A stretch of 19,692 bases of DNA, taken from the NCBI GenBank assembly GCA_051008735.1, contig JBPCXH010000036.1, positions 1 through 19,692 of the forward strand, given 5' to 3'. The position numbers were made by a program, and so were the translations under genes. The notes below the pieces were generated by a model. It ran no database searches and had not been told where the DNA came from. It worked only from the letters and a program-made list of their open reading frames with translations. Within the stretch, counting starts at the first letter, position 1, and every line of letters begins with the position of its first letter. Of the stretch, positions 8,446 through 15,302 are shown one piece after another. The DNA comes from J054 sp051008735. GTDB lineage: Bacteria > Pseudomonadota > Gammaproteobacteria > Steroidobacterales > GCA-2729495.

Positions 8446-8649
8446 ATGAAATTCATCGTCATTTTGCTGCTGCTCGGAATAGTCGCGAGCCTGGGTTCAG
8501 GCCTGTTCTTCCTGGTTAAGGATGACGGCGACAACAAGCGCATGGTGAAAGCGCTCACCGTGCGCATCATTCTGTCTGTCGCCCTGTTTGTATTCCTGAT
8601 TTTCGCCTGGGCGACCGGCCTGATTCAGCCTCGGGGCAGTATCGGCTGA
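8446..8649 (+). CDS. Twin transmembrane small protein (DUF2909-like)
   Basis: This 67-residue protein consists almost entirely of two hydrophobic helices (about 3-24 and 40-61) joined by a charged loop with KDDGDNKRMVKAL (about 25-37). That is the pattern of DUF2909 proteins, which are found in cytochrome oxidase gene clusters of gammaproteobacteria and whose function is not established. It is one of only two genes on the plus strand here. It is inserted between coxC (convergent, 14 bp between stops) and SURF1 (divergent, 21 bp between starts). The ATG at 8446 is the only sensible start, and no strong ribosome binding site or promoter could be identified. Family assignment is by pattern and context; a role in oxidase assembly or stability is inference. 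Confidence 0.82.
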   Translation: MKFIVILLLLGIVASLGSGLFFLVKDDGDNKRMVKALTVRIILSVALFVFLIFAWATGLIQPRGSIG

Positions 8650-8663
8650 CCAGGTCCCGGGTC

Positions 8664-9527
8664 CTAGACCCAGTAGATAAAGATAAACAGGCCCAGCCAG
8701 ACCACATCCACGAAGTGCCAGTACCAGGCGACCGCTTCAAAGGCGAAATGATGCTTGGGCGTGAAGTGACCGCGCAGGCAGCGTAACCAGATCACCAATA
8801 ACATGATGGCGCCGATAGTCACGTGCATGCCATGGAAGCCAGTCAACATGAAGAATGTTGAACCGTAAATCCCCGTGGTCATTTTCAGATTCAGATCCTG
8901 GTAGGCATGGATGTACTCATAGGCCTGAAAGCCCATGAATATGAAGCCAAGCAGGAAAGTCATGGCCAGAAAAATATTCAGAATGCGGCGGTTGTTTTCC
9001 TTCAGGGCATGATGCGCGACAGTGATGGTCACGCCACTGGTCAGCAGCAGGGCGGTATTAATTGCCGGCACGCCCCAGGGGCCCATGGTTTCGAAGTCAC
9101 CGCCGACATCAGCGGGGCCGTTTGACGGCCAGACGTTCTCAAAACCCTGCCAGACAAAGAGGTTGGTAAAGAAATTGTTGCCTTCACCGCCGAGCCAGGG
9201 AAGCGAAAGCTGGCGCGCATAAAACAGAGCGCCGAAGAACACGGCAAAGAACATGACCTCGGAAAAAATGAACCACATCATGCCGATGCGAAAGGATGAA
9301 TCCACCTGATTGTTATAGGTGCCCCGCTCGCTTTCACCGATGACTTCACCGAACCAGAGGAAAATAATGGTCAGCACAAGGCCGAGACCCAGGACGACGG
9401 GTAACGTGAAACTGCCGCCATTCAATCCGCTGGATACGCCGAGGAAAAAGATAAACAAGCCCACTGACATCATGATCGGCCATTTCGTGCCGTGGGGGAT
9501 GTAGTACTTGTCCTGGGCGTGTGCCAT
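8664..9527 (-). CDS. coxC: Cytochrome c oxidase subunit III
   Basis: Subunit III of the aa3-type heme-copper oxidase is a seven-helix membrane protein that stabilises subunit I and supports proton uptake. It has 287 residues. Visible family features are the N-terminal YYIPHGTKWP, the SERGTYNNQVDSSFRIGMMWF segment with FSEVMFFAVFFGALFYAR (about residues 86-107), TVAHHALKENNRR, and the final helix with WYWHFVDVVWLGLFIFIYWV. The long loop after the third helix (about 111-146) is normal for bacterial homologues. The ATG at 9527 has GGAA about 9 bases upstream. The gene follows ctaG by 32 bp in the order coxB-coxA-small protein-ctaG-coxC. Its TAG stop lies in the loop of a small GC hairpin facing the convergent DUF2909 gene. 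Confidence 0.97.
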   Translation of the reverse strand: MAHAQDKYYIPHGTKWPIMMSVGLFIFFLGVSSGLNGGSFTLPVVLGLGLVLTIIFLWFGEVIGESERGTYNNQVDSSFRIGMMWFIFSEVMFFAVFFGALFYARQLSLPWLGGEGNNFFTNLFVWQGFENVWPSNGPADVGGDFETMGPWGVPAINTALLLTSGVTITVAHHALKENNRRILNIFLAMTFLLGFIFMGFQAYEYIHAYQDLNLKMTTGIYGSTFFMLTGFHGMHVTIGAIMLLVIWLRCLRGHFTPKHHFAFEAVAWYWHFVDVVWLGLFIFIYWV

Positions 9528-9559
9528 TGCTAGAAGTTCCTATTGACGAAGTCGGCCGC

Positions 9560-10093
9560 TTAGTTCGCGGCAACTTGCTGGTTGATGAAAAAAGTATAAG
9601 CCAAAGTGACACGTTCAATGTGTCTTGGCAGGTCTGGGTCAATCATAAAGGTCAGACCCATGTCGCGGCCTTCTTCCGGGCCGAATTCCTGCGATGTAAA
9701 GCAGAAGCATTCTGTCTTCTTGAAATATTTATTGGCCTGGCCCGGCGCCACGCTCGGCACAGCCTGTCCAACCAGTTCCCGCTGGGTCAGGTTGCGCGCG
9801 AAATAAGAGGTGTCATAGAGCTTGCCCGGCATGACTTCCATGCTCGAAACGGCAGGACGAAATTCCCACGGCGCCTGCTGATTCCGATTGGCAATGAACT
9901 CCACGATGACTCGACGATCCGTTTCCGGCCCTTCTTCAGTGACGAGTGCAGCTGTTGGTGTGCCGGTACGGACACCAATACCCACGACCTGGCAGAAGAT
10001 GTCGTACAAGGGCACCAGCAGAAAGCCGAAGCCAAACATGGCCACAGCCAGCACCACCAGTTTACCGACCAGGGTGGAGTTGCTGTCGTTCAT
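9560..10093 (-). CDS. ctaG: Cytochrome c oxidase assembly protein CtaG/Cox11
   Basis: CtaG (Cox11) is a membrane-anchored periplasmic copper chaperone that delivers copper to the CuB centre of subunit I. The 177-residue protein has an N-terminal transmembrane helix (about 10-30) followed by PLYDIFCQVVGIG with the conserved C34, and an immunoglobulin-like domain. The copper-binding motif ECFCF is at 127-131 (C128 and C130) and is complete. PWEFRP (about 74-79) and DPDLP (about 152-156) are also typical. The ATG at 10093 overlaps the stop of the 40-residue upstream gene by 4 bp (ATGA), which indicates translational coupling. It lies between coxA and coxC, its usual place. Confidence 0.95.
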   Translation of the reverse strand: MNDSNSTLVGKLVVLAVAMFGFGFLLVPLYDIFCQVVGIGVRTGTPTAALVTEEGPETDRRVIVEFIANRNQQAPWEFRPAVSSMEVMPGKLYDTSYFARNLTQRELVGQAVPSVAPGQANKYFKKTECFCFTSQEFGPEEGRDMGLTFMIDPDLPRHIERVTLAYTFFINQQVAAN

Positions 10094-10212
10094 GCGTTCA
10101 GCACGCCCATGGCGATGAAGCCGGCGTAGAAAGCCAGGGCCACCAGGCCCAGGACAACAGCGGTTCGTCGGATTCGCTGCCGGCGCTCGTTTTCATTAGC
10201 CACAGTCGACAT
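10090..10212 (-). CDS. Small single-helix protein between coxA and ctaG (putative oxidase small assembly protein)
   Basis: This 40-codon gene sits in the gap between coxA and ctaG. The product starts MSTVANENERRQRIRRTAVV and is a basic, hydrophilic N-terminus followed by one hydrophobic helix (about 17-37) ending GVLNA. It starts at an ATG (10210-10212) 10 bp after the coxA stop and ends in a 4-bp ATGA overlap with ctaG. Its size, place and layout (short charged N-terminus plus one helix) match the small assembly proteins annotated at this site in other proteobacterial oxidase operons. Because it is so short, the assignment rests mainly on position, coupling and hydrophobicity. The same frame stays open upstream through coxA, but that extension would be a shadow of coxA. 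Confidence 0.75.
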   Translation of the reverse strand: MSTVANENERRQRIRRTAVVLGLVALAFYAGFIAMGVLNA

Positions 10213-10222
10213 CAGCTCCGCC

Positions 10223-11803
10223 TCAGCGAACCTCAGGCGCATCTTCGAAGGTGTGATACGGGGCCGGCGAAGGCACGGTCCATTCCAGACCCTCGGCACC
10301 GTCCCAGACCTGGGCAGTGGCTTTTTCGCCGCCGCGAACGCATTTGAAAACGATGTACACGAGCAGCAGCTGGGAGAAGCCGAAGCCAAAGGCGCCGATG
10401 CTGGAGATGGCGTTGAAATCGGCAAACTGCGTCGCGTAGTCTGGAATGCGCCGGGGCATGCCCGCAAGACCCAGGAAATGCTGGGGGAAGAACAGCACGT
10501 TGACGAAGATCGCGGACAGCCAGAAGTGAACTTTGCCCAGGGTCTCGTCGTACATGTGACCGGTCCACTTCGGCAACCAGTAGTAAGCACCGGCGATGGC
10601 GCCAAACAGCGCACCCGGCACCAGGACATAGTGGAAGTGAGCCACCACGAAGTAGGAATCGTGATACTGGAAGTCAGCCGGCACGATGGCCAGCATCAGT
10701 CCGGAAAAGCCGCCAATCGTGAACAGAAACAGAAAGGCCAGCGCAAACAGCATCGGGGTTTCGAAGCTCAGGGAGCCTTTCCACATGGTGCTGGTCCAGT
10801 TAAATACCTTCACGCCCGTCGGCACGGCGATGAGCATGGTGGACAGCATGAAGAACAGCTGGCCTGCCAGGGGCATACCCACGGTGAACATGTGATGCGC
10901 CCAGACGATAAAGGACAGAAAGGCAATACTGGCTGTCGCGTAAATCATCGAATCATTGCCGAACAGCGGCTTGCGCGAGAAGGTCGGGATGATCTGCGAG
11001 ATGATGCCGAAGGCCGGCAGAATGATGATGTACACCTCGGGATGGCCGAAGAACCAGAAAATGTGCTGGAAGAGCACCGGGTCACCACCACCCGCGGCCT
11101 GGAAGAAGCTGGTGCCGAAGAAAGCGTCCGTCAGCAGCATGGTGACACCGCCGGCCAGGACAGGCATCACGGCGATCAGCAGGTAAGCCGTAATTAGCCA
11201 GGTCCAGACAAACAGGGGCATCTTCATCAGCGTCATGCCCGGGGCCCGCATGTTCATGATGGTCACGATGATGTTGATTGCGCCCATGATCGACGACACA
11301 CCCAGCAAGTGAATCGCAAAGATGGCGAAAGGCAGAGCATTACCTGTCTGCAGCACCAGCGGCGGGTAGAGGGTCCAGCCTGAAGCCGGGCCGCCACCGT
11401 CCATGAACAGCGTGGAGAGCAACATGGCGCCGGCGAATGGCAGGATCCAGAAGGACCAGTTATTCAGCCGCGGCAGCGCCATATCCGGTGCGCCAATCAT
11501 CATGGGCACCATCCAGTTCGCGAAACCCACGAAGGCCGGCATGATCATGCCGAAGACCATGATCAAAGCGTGCATCGTGGTCATCTGGTTGAAAAAGTCC
11601 GGGTTCACGAACTGCAGGCCCGGCTGGAACAGCTCTGCCCGGATCACCAGGCTCATGGCGCCGCCGACGAACAGCATTGCCAATGCGAAGAACAGGTAAA
11701 GGGTGCCGATGTCCTTGTGATTCGTGGTCGTGATCCACCGCATGATGCCCTTGTCGGGGCCATGGTCGTCGTGGTGCTCGTCGTGGGTTGTGGTCGCACT
11801 CAT
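10223..11803 (-). CDS. coxA: Cytochrome c oxidase subunit I (aa3 type, A1-family proton channels)
   Basis: This is the catalytic subunit of the terminal oxidase. It reduces O2 to water at a heme a3-CuB centre and pumps protons across the inner membrane. From the ATG at 11803 the protein has 526 residues and about twelve helices. Key residues are visible. TMHA (H78) and the second histidine of VVAHFHYV (H391) are heme a ligands, and H389 is the heme a3 ligand. For CuB, WFFGHPEVY holds H254 and the cross-linked Y258, and WAHHMF holds H303/H304. D107 (APDM), E256 and K332 (PTGVKVF) are the D- and K-channel residues of A1-type enzymes. The N-terminus is His/Asp-rich (HDEHHDDHG, 7-15). An in-frame GTG six codons upstream is possible, but the ATG has GGAG 10 bases before it and fits better. 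Confidence 0.97.
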   Translation of the reverse strand: MSATTTHDEHHDDHGPDKGIMRWITTTNHKDIGTLYLFFALAMLFVGGAMSLVIRAELFQPGLQFVNPDFFNQMTTMHALIMVFGMIMPAFVGFANWMVPMMIGAPDMALPRLNNWSFWILPFAGAMLLSTLFMDGGGPASGWTLYPPLVLQTGNALPFAIFAIHLLGVSSIMGAINIIVTIMNMRAPGMTLMKMPLFVWTWLITAYLLIAVMPVLAGGVTMLLTDAFFGTSFFQAAGGGDPVLFQHIFWFFGHPEVYIIILPAFGIISQIIPTFSRKPLFGNDSMIYATASIAFLSFIVWAHHMFTVGMPLAGQLFFMLSTMLIAVPTGVKVFNWTSTMWKGSLSFETPMLFALAFLFLFTIGGFSGLMLAIVPADFQYHDSYFVVAHFHYVLVPGALFGAIAGAYYWLPKWTGHMYDETLGKVHFWLSAIFVNVLFFPQHFLGLAGMPRRIPDYATQFADFNAISSIGAFGFGFSQLLLVYIVFKCVRGGEKATAQVWDGAEGLEWTVPSPAPYHTFEDAPEVR

Positions 11804-11813
11804 GTAATTACTG

Positions 11814-11817
11814 CTCC
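11814..11817 (-). promoter_or_regulatory. Ribosome binding site deciding the coxA start
   Basis: GGAG on the minus strand lies 10 bases before the ATG at 11801-11803. Starting at the in-frame GTG (11821) would put this site inside the coding sequence, so the ATG start is preferred. Confidence 0.5.
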
Positions 11818-11820
11818 GCA

Positions 11821-11836
11821 CCGGCTGTCCCGCCGG
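11821..11836. other. Short GC hairpin in the coxB-coxA intergenic leader
   Basis: The bases form a perfect 5-bp stem (CCGGC and GCCGG) around a 6-base loop, just upstream of the coxA ribosome binding site. There is no T-run, so it is not a standard terminator. It could be an mRNA processing or stability element between the subunit II and I genes, or chance in GC-rich sequence. Confidence 0.3.
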
Positions 11837-11858
11837 ACTTTAATTCTCTTGATAACTG

Positions 11859-12701
11859 TTATTGATTCGCTACAGCGGCAGTCTGCTCAGCGCCGCCTTT
11901 TTGTTCAGCCAGCCAGGCGTCGAATTCATCTTTGGGCAGTGCTTCGACGACGACAGGCATGAAGCCGTGGTCTTTGCCGCACAGCTCTGCGCACTGGCCC
12001 CGATAAACGCCCGGTTCGTTCACTTCGAACCAGCCCTCGTTGATGAAGCCGGGAATAGCATCTCTTTTAACGGCGAAGTCGGGTACCCACCAGGCATGCA
12101 GCACATCATTCGAGGTGAGCAGATAGCGAATTCTGGTGCCGACCGGCACGATGAGCGGCTTGTCCACGTCCAGCAGATAGTTTTCAACCTCGAAGGGGTC
12201 GATATCGGTGTCGAGCTGACGCGCGGCGTTACTCTCGCTGGCCAGACTGCTGTAGAAGCTTACGTCTTCGCCGATGTATTCATACTCCCACTTCCACTGG
12301 TAGCCGGTGATCTTGATGGTCATTTCCGTATCCTTGACCACTTCAATTTCAACCAGGGTCTGGGCTGCCGGCACGGCCATGGCAACAAGAATGAGGACGG
12401 GGATTACCGTCCAGATGAACTCGGCTGTATTGCTGTGGGCAATACTGGTATCGGCTACGGCGCCTTTGCTCTTTCGAAATACCACGATGCAATAGATCAT
12501 CGCGGCGAAGACCAGCACGGCAATCGCCACACAGATCCAGAAGACCAGCATGTGCAGATCAAATACCTTGGCGCTGACATCTGTCGCGCCCACGGGCATG
12601 TTCAATTCCCATGCCGCCTGAGCGGCCCCGCCTCCCAGCAGGCTGGCAACCAGCGCTGCGAGGCATTTTGTGAATCTGTTTTTTCCCACTGTTCTGCCCA
12701 T
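11859..12701 (-). CDS. coxB: Cytochrome c oxidase subunit II (CuA subunit)
   Basis: Subunit II accepts electrons from cytochrome c through the binuclear CuA centre. The 280-residue protein has an N-terminal signal-like segment (about 10-30, ending AAQAAWE), two transmembrane helices (about 50-75 and 96-115) and a periplasmic cupredoxin domain. The CuA ligands are all present: H202 (VLHAWW), C237, E239, C241, H245 and M248 in GQCAELCGKDHGFMP. The aromatic electron-entry stretch YQWKWEYEY (about 134-142) is intact. The protein ends soon after the CuA domain, so no cytochrome c domain is fused (not a caa3 type). It starts at an ATG 7 bp after the DUF2244 gene and heads the structural genes of the oxidase operon. 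Confidence 0.97.
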   Translation of the reverse strand: MGRTVGKNRFTKCLAALVASLLGGGAAQAAWELNMPVGATDVSAKVFDLHMLVFWICVAIAVLVFAAMIYCIVVFRKSKGAVADTSIAHSNTAEFIWTVIPVLILVAMAVPAAQTLVEIEVVKDTEMTIKITGYQWKWEYEYIGEDVSFYSSLASESNAARQLDTDIDPFEVENYLLDVDKPLIVPVGTRIRYLLTSNDVLHAWWVPDFAVKRDAIPGFINEGWFEVNEPGVYRGQCAELCGKDHGFMPVVVEALPKDEFDAWLAEQKGGAEQTAAVANQ

Positions 12702-12708
12702 GCTCCAA

Positions 12709-13179
12709 TCAAAAATCTTTTGCTAATCTGTCCGGATTGCCCGGTATAACTTCTGTCAGTCGTCGGCCCAAACTTTCACGTTCATCCTCGGTCAGGAAAC
12801 GACCCACTTCCACGGCCTTTCCTTTGGAGGTCAACAGCAGCCGGTGTGGCCACGTCGACTGCTTTGCTTTAACCAGCTTTACCTGTGTCCATGCACGCGA
12901 AAATTCGTACTCGCGTGTATCACCTCGCCCGGTCTTACTGACATGCACACAGTCCTCGTCTACCCGTATTCGCTCACGTCGTTGGCCTTGCAGCATGCTC
13001 CAGCGCAGGGCTGCGCCCAGCGCGAGCAGCTCCAGGCCTGCAAAGGGCAGGATTGGCCAGTACCCGACGATGGCGAAACTGACGGCGATGGTCAGGGACA
13101 CGGCCACAATCCCAAAGTAAAAGACCAGGGCCGTGCGGAGGGTCAGGGAACAATTCGGACTGAGCTCAAAAAGATGCAC
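12709..13179 (-). CDS. DUF2244 family membrane protein, first gene of the oxidase operon
   Basis: This 156-residue protein belongs by pattern to DUF2244. It has a short N-terminus with LSPNCSLT (about 6-13), two adjacent transmembrane helices (about 16-37 and 42-60), and a soluble domain with charged, strand-like segments such as RERIRVDEDCVHV and PHRLLLTSKGKAVEVGRFLT. The start is a GTG at 13179 with GGAG 10 bases upstream, the same spacing as for coxA. It ends 7 bp before coxB and follows a likely promoter, so it is the first gene of the oxidase transcript. The family commonly sits near oxidase genes, but its biochemical role is not known to me. Confidence 0.85.
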   Translation of the reverse strand: MHLFELSPNCSLTLRTALVFYFGIVAVSLTIAVSFAIVGYWPILPFAGLELLALGAALRWSMLQGQRRERIRVDEDCVHVSKTGRGDTREYEFSRAWTQVKLVKAKQSTWPHRLLLTSKGKAVEVGRFLTEDERESLGRRLTEVIPGNPDRLAKDF

Positions 13180-13240
13180 GTTGGCACTTCTCCATCGCTT
13201 CGCTCGGGGCCCCCGTCAACCTCCATTTTTAGAGCGCGGG

Positions 13241-13269
13241 ATGTTACTGGATGCCCCCCGGCGGCGCAA
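13241..13269 (-). promoter_or_regulatory. Putative sigma70 promoter of the cytochrome oxidase operon
   Basis: On the minus strand a -35-like TTGCGC (13264-13269) is followed after exactly 17 bases by a -10-like TAACAT (13241-13246). It lies about 60 bases before the DUF2244 start, in the longest intergenic gap of the window (13180-13330). The match is moderate (3/6 and 4/6), so the call rests on position and spacing. The spacer contains CGGGGGGCAT, also found in the bioB promoter spacer. Confidence 0.45.
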
Positions 13270-13330
13270 TGTTGGAAAGCCCGGATAAGAATTGGTTTTT
13301 TGTTCTAAAACATGAGCTTGTATCGAAGCC

Positions 13331-14176
13331 CTAAGTCGGCCGGCGAGGCCGGATGGCAGTCAGTGGAATTTCTGTTTCCGGACCCTGGGCGGAAGCTTTG
13401 GCGCCTCCCGCCCAGGCCTGCCCCCAGATCACCTCCAGGCTGACCGGCCAGGGCTTGTCCGCCACGCTCTGGGCGGCCACGGCTGCCTGCAGGCGAGCCC
13501 AGGCACCGCGACCCGTCAGGGTCGGCCGGCGATTCTTGCTCCAGTTAACCGAACCCACGGCACGGAGGTCGGCCACGAAGTCCTCGGGCCGGGTATAGGT
13601 GACAGTGAAGCTGTCACGATCCAGCACCGGCTCGGCCAGCCCCGCCCGGACGACCAGATCACCCAGATCATGCATGTCCGGAAACGGGACCACGTGGGTA
13701 TGGTTATCCACGGTTGCCCAGGCTTGTCGCCACTGCGCAAAGGAATCGGGGCCCAGGGTGCTGAACAGGAACAGGCCCGGCTCGCGCAGGACTCTGGCGA
13801 CTTCCGTTAGCACAGGCACCGGGTTGCGGCAGTAGGCCAGCAACAGATTACAGAACACCAGGTCCACACTGTTGTCGGGCAGCGGCAGTTGGAGGGCATC
13901 AGCGCATAACAGACTGGCTGGCGTATCGGCTTGCCAGGCAGAAGGTGCATGGTCGACGGCCAGCAGACGGGCGTCAGGATAGCGTTGAGCCAGGGCCGGG
14001 CCGGCTTCACCGCCGCCGGCGCCCAGGTCGAGAATTAACGCGGGCTTAATGGCCGTATAGTCCAGTCGCGACAGGAGTTCATCGCGCAGCTGTCGGTGCA
14101 TGAAATCGGCACGGCCGCGGCTGATCGCTGCCCGGCGATGGGCCTGGCGCAGGCGGCGTTGCGAAAATTCGGGCAC
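13331..14176 (-). CDS. bioC: Malonyl-ACP O-methyltransferase BioC
   Basis: BioC methylates the free carboxyl of malonyl-ACP so that the fatty acid machinery can build the pimeloyl chain of biotin. The 281-residue protein has a class I SAM-dependent methyltransferase fold. ILDLGAGGGEAGPAL (about 48-62) is motif I, LLAVDHAPSA (about 71-80) carries the acidic residue that binds SAM ribose, and CADALQLPLPDNSVDLVFCN is the post-I region. FSTLGPDSFAQWRQAW and the later PDMHDLGDLVVRAGLAEPV are typical of gammaproteobacterial BioC. The start is a GTG at 14176, 11 bp after the bioB stop, so the two are co-transcribed. Related methyltransferases of the NDUFAF5 type exist, but the bioB neighbour makes BioC far more likely. 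The ester-removing partner BioH is not in the window. Confidence 0.88.
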   Translation of the reverse strand: MPEFSQRRLRQAHRRAAISRGRADFMHRQLRDELLSRLDYTAIKPALILDLGAGGGEAGPALAQRYPDARLLAVDHAPSAWQADTPASLLCADALQLPLPDNSVDLVFCNLLLAYCRNPVPVLTEVARVLREPGLFLFSTLGPDSFAQWRQAWATVDNHTHVVPFPDMHDLGDLVVRAGLAEPVLDRDSFTVTYTRPEDFVADLRAVGSVNWSKNRRPTLTGRGAWARLQAAVAAQSVADKPWPVSLEVIWGQAWAGGAKASAQGPETEIPLTAIRPRRPT

Positions 14177-14187
14177 GCGGGGTGGTT

Positions 14188-15195
14188 TCAGCCCGCGGTC
14201 TGACTCCGCGCCAGGTCGGCCGGCGCGGGCTCCGGGCGCATGCCGAGTCGGTTGAGCAGGGCCATGTCGTCATTGGTGTCCGGATTCGGCGTGGTCAGCA
14301 ACTGCTCGCCATAGAAGATGGAATTGGCGCCCGCCAAAAAGCACAGGGCCTGAAGTTCGTCGCTCATCTCGGTGCGGCCCGCAGACAGTCGGACGTGAGC
14401 CGCCGGCATCAGTATTCTCGCCACGGCAATAACCCGGACAAAGTCCAGGGGATCCACATCGGCCGCGTCCGCTAACGGGGTGCCGGGCACTTTCACCAAC
14501 TGGTTGATGGGCACACTGCCCGGATGGGCCGGCAGGGTCGCCAGGGTATGCAGCATGGCGGCCCAGTCAGCGCGTGCCTCCCCCATACCCAGAATGCCGC
14601 CGCAACAGACTTTCAGCCCTGCATCCCGGACCGCGGTGAGGGTGTTGAGCCGGTCGTCATAGGTCCGGGTGCTGATGATTTCCGGGTAATGCTCCGCAGA
14701 GGTATCAAGATTGTGGTTGTAGTAGTCCAGCCCGGCCTCGCGCAGTTCTTCGGCCTGTGCCTGGTCCAGCATGCCCAGGGTTGCGCAGGTTTCCAGTCCT
14801 TCGTCAGCCACGGCTCGTACCATCTGCGCGATGCGCGTGAGCTGCTTTGGTTTGGGGCTGCGCCAGGCAGCGCCCATGCAGAACCGGGTGGCGCCATTTG
14901 CTTTGGCATTGCGGGCAGCTTGCACCACGGCTTCCAGGGGTGCCATGTGTTCGCCATCCACGCCGGTGTCGTAGTGGGAACTCTGGGGACAATAAGAACA
15001 GTCTTCGGGGCAGGCGCCTGTTTTTACGCTCATGAGTGTGCTGATCTGGATTTCAGCGGGATTGAAATGGGCCCGATGGGCCAGCTGAGCCTGAAACATT
15101 AACTCGCTGAAAGGCAGCGCGAATAGCGCGTCGACCTCGGCGCGTGTCCAGTCAGTGCGAATATCCCCAGCCTGTGGCTGCTGTGAAGAACTCAT
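14188..15195 (-). CDS. bioB: Biotin synthase BioB (radical SAM)
   Basis: BioB inserts sulfur into dethiobiotin to make biotin, using a radical-SAM [4Fe-4S] cluster and a sacrificial [2Fe-2S] cluster. From the ATG at 15195 (AGGGA a few bases upstream) the protein has 335 residues, normal for the family. The radical-SAM motif GACPEDCSYCPQS supplies C62, C66 and C69. The auxiliary cluster ligands C106, C137, C197 and R269 (VRLSAGR) are all visible, as are the substrate-region motifs YYNHNLDTS and KVCCGGILGMGE. The frame stays open for about 200 codons upstream, but this is a shadow of comF. The ribosome binding site, promoter and family length fix the start at 15195. It is the first gene of a bioB-bioC pair. 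Confidence 0.97.
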   Translation of the reverse strand: MSSSQQPQAGDIRTDWTRAEVDALFALPFSELMFQAQLAHRAHFNPAEIQISTLMSVKTGACPEDCSYCPQSSHYDTGVDGEHMAPLEAVVQAARNAKANGATRFCMGAAWRSPKPKQLTRIAQMVRAVADEGLETCATLGMLDQAQAEELREAGLDYYNHNLDTSAEHYPEIISTRTYDDRLNTLTAVRDAGLKVCCGGILGMGEARADWAAMLHTLATLPAHPGSVPINQLVKVPGTPLADAADVDPLDFVRVIAVARILMPAAHVRLSAGRTEMSDELQALCFLAGANSIFYGEQLLTTPNPDTNDDMALLNRLGMRPEPAPADLARSQTAG

Positions 15196-15247
15196 ATCTG
15201 TTCCCTGTCCCTGGTTATATCGATGGCGGAACGGTCTCCGCCCGCGC

Positions 15248-15276
15248 AGTATCAAAATGCCCCCCGAGCCTGTCAA
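15248..15276 (-). promoter_or_regulatory. Sigma70 promoter of bioB
   Basis: On the minus strand a consensus -35 box TTGACA (15271-15276) and a -10-like GATACT (15248-15253) are separated by exactly 17 bases. Transcription would start near 15241, about 45 bases before the bioB ATG. This is the best promoter match I see in the window. Confidence 0.72.
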
Positions 15277-15302
15277 CCTGCAATGCCTGATCAAGTTGAC
15301 TA
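15270..15302 (-). promoter_or_regulatory. Putative BirA operator overlapping the bioB -35 box
   Basis: On the minus strand an inverted repeat reads TAGTCAACT, 15 spacer bases, then GGTTGACAG. The half-sites contain the perfect complementary cores GTCAAC and GTTGAC. This fits the known bacterial BirA operator pattern (TTGT-[any]-AACC and its complement, spaced 14-16), with about 7/9 and 8/9 matches. The right half contains the -35 box, so a bound BirA-biotinyl-AMP dimer would block transcription when biotin is plentiful. The prediction is from pattern and position only. Confidence 0.6.

Noticed and set aside
8659..8671. GGGTC-CTA-GACCC hairpin between coxC and DUF2909 as a bidirectional terminator
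   Set aside because: The stem is only 5 bp with a 3-base loop, and no T-run follows on either strand. It is more likely chance in GC-rich DNA.
10213..10629. Longer version of the 40-residue gene running into coxA
   Set aside because: The upstream part is an out-of-frame shadow of coxA, which is strongly conserved in its own frame.
10253..11197. 314-codon open frame on the plus strand within coxA
   Set aside because: It is antisense to coxA, and its composition is rich in H, Q, E and G, as expected from reading membrane-protein codons in reverse.
11862..12749. 295-codon open frame on the plus strand opposite coxB
   Set aside because: It is antisense to a complete coxB with all CuA ligands and has no family features of its own.
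13270..13330. AT-rich GTTTTAGAAC...AAAAAAC segment after bioC as an intrinsic terminator
   Set aside because: It has only a weak A/T stem and no GC-rich hairpin, so I could not support a terminator; it may act as an AT-rich upstream element for the oxidase promoter.
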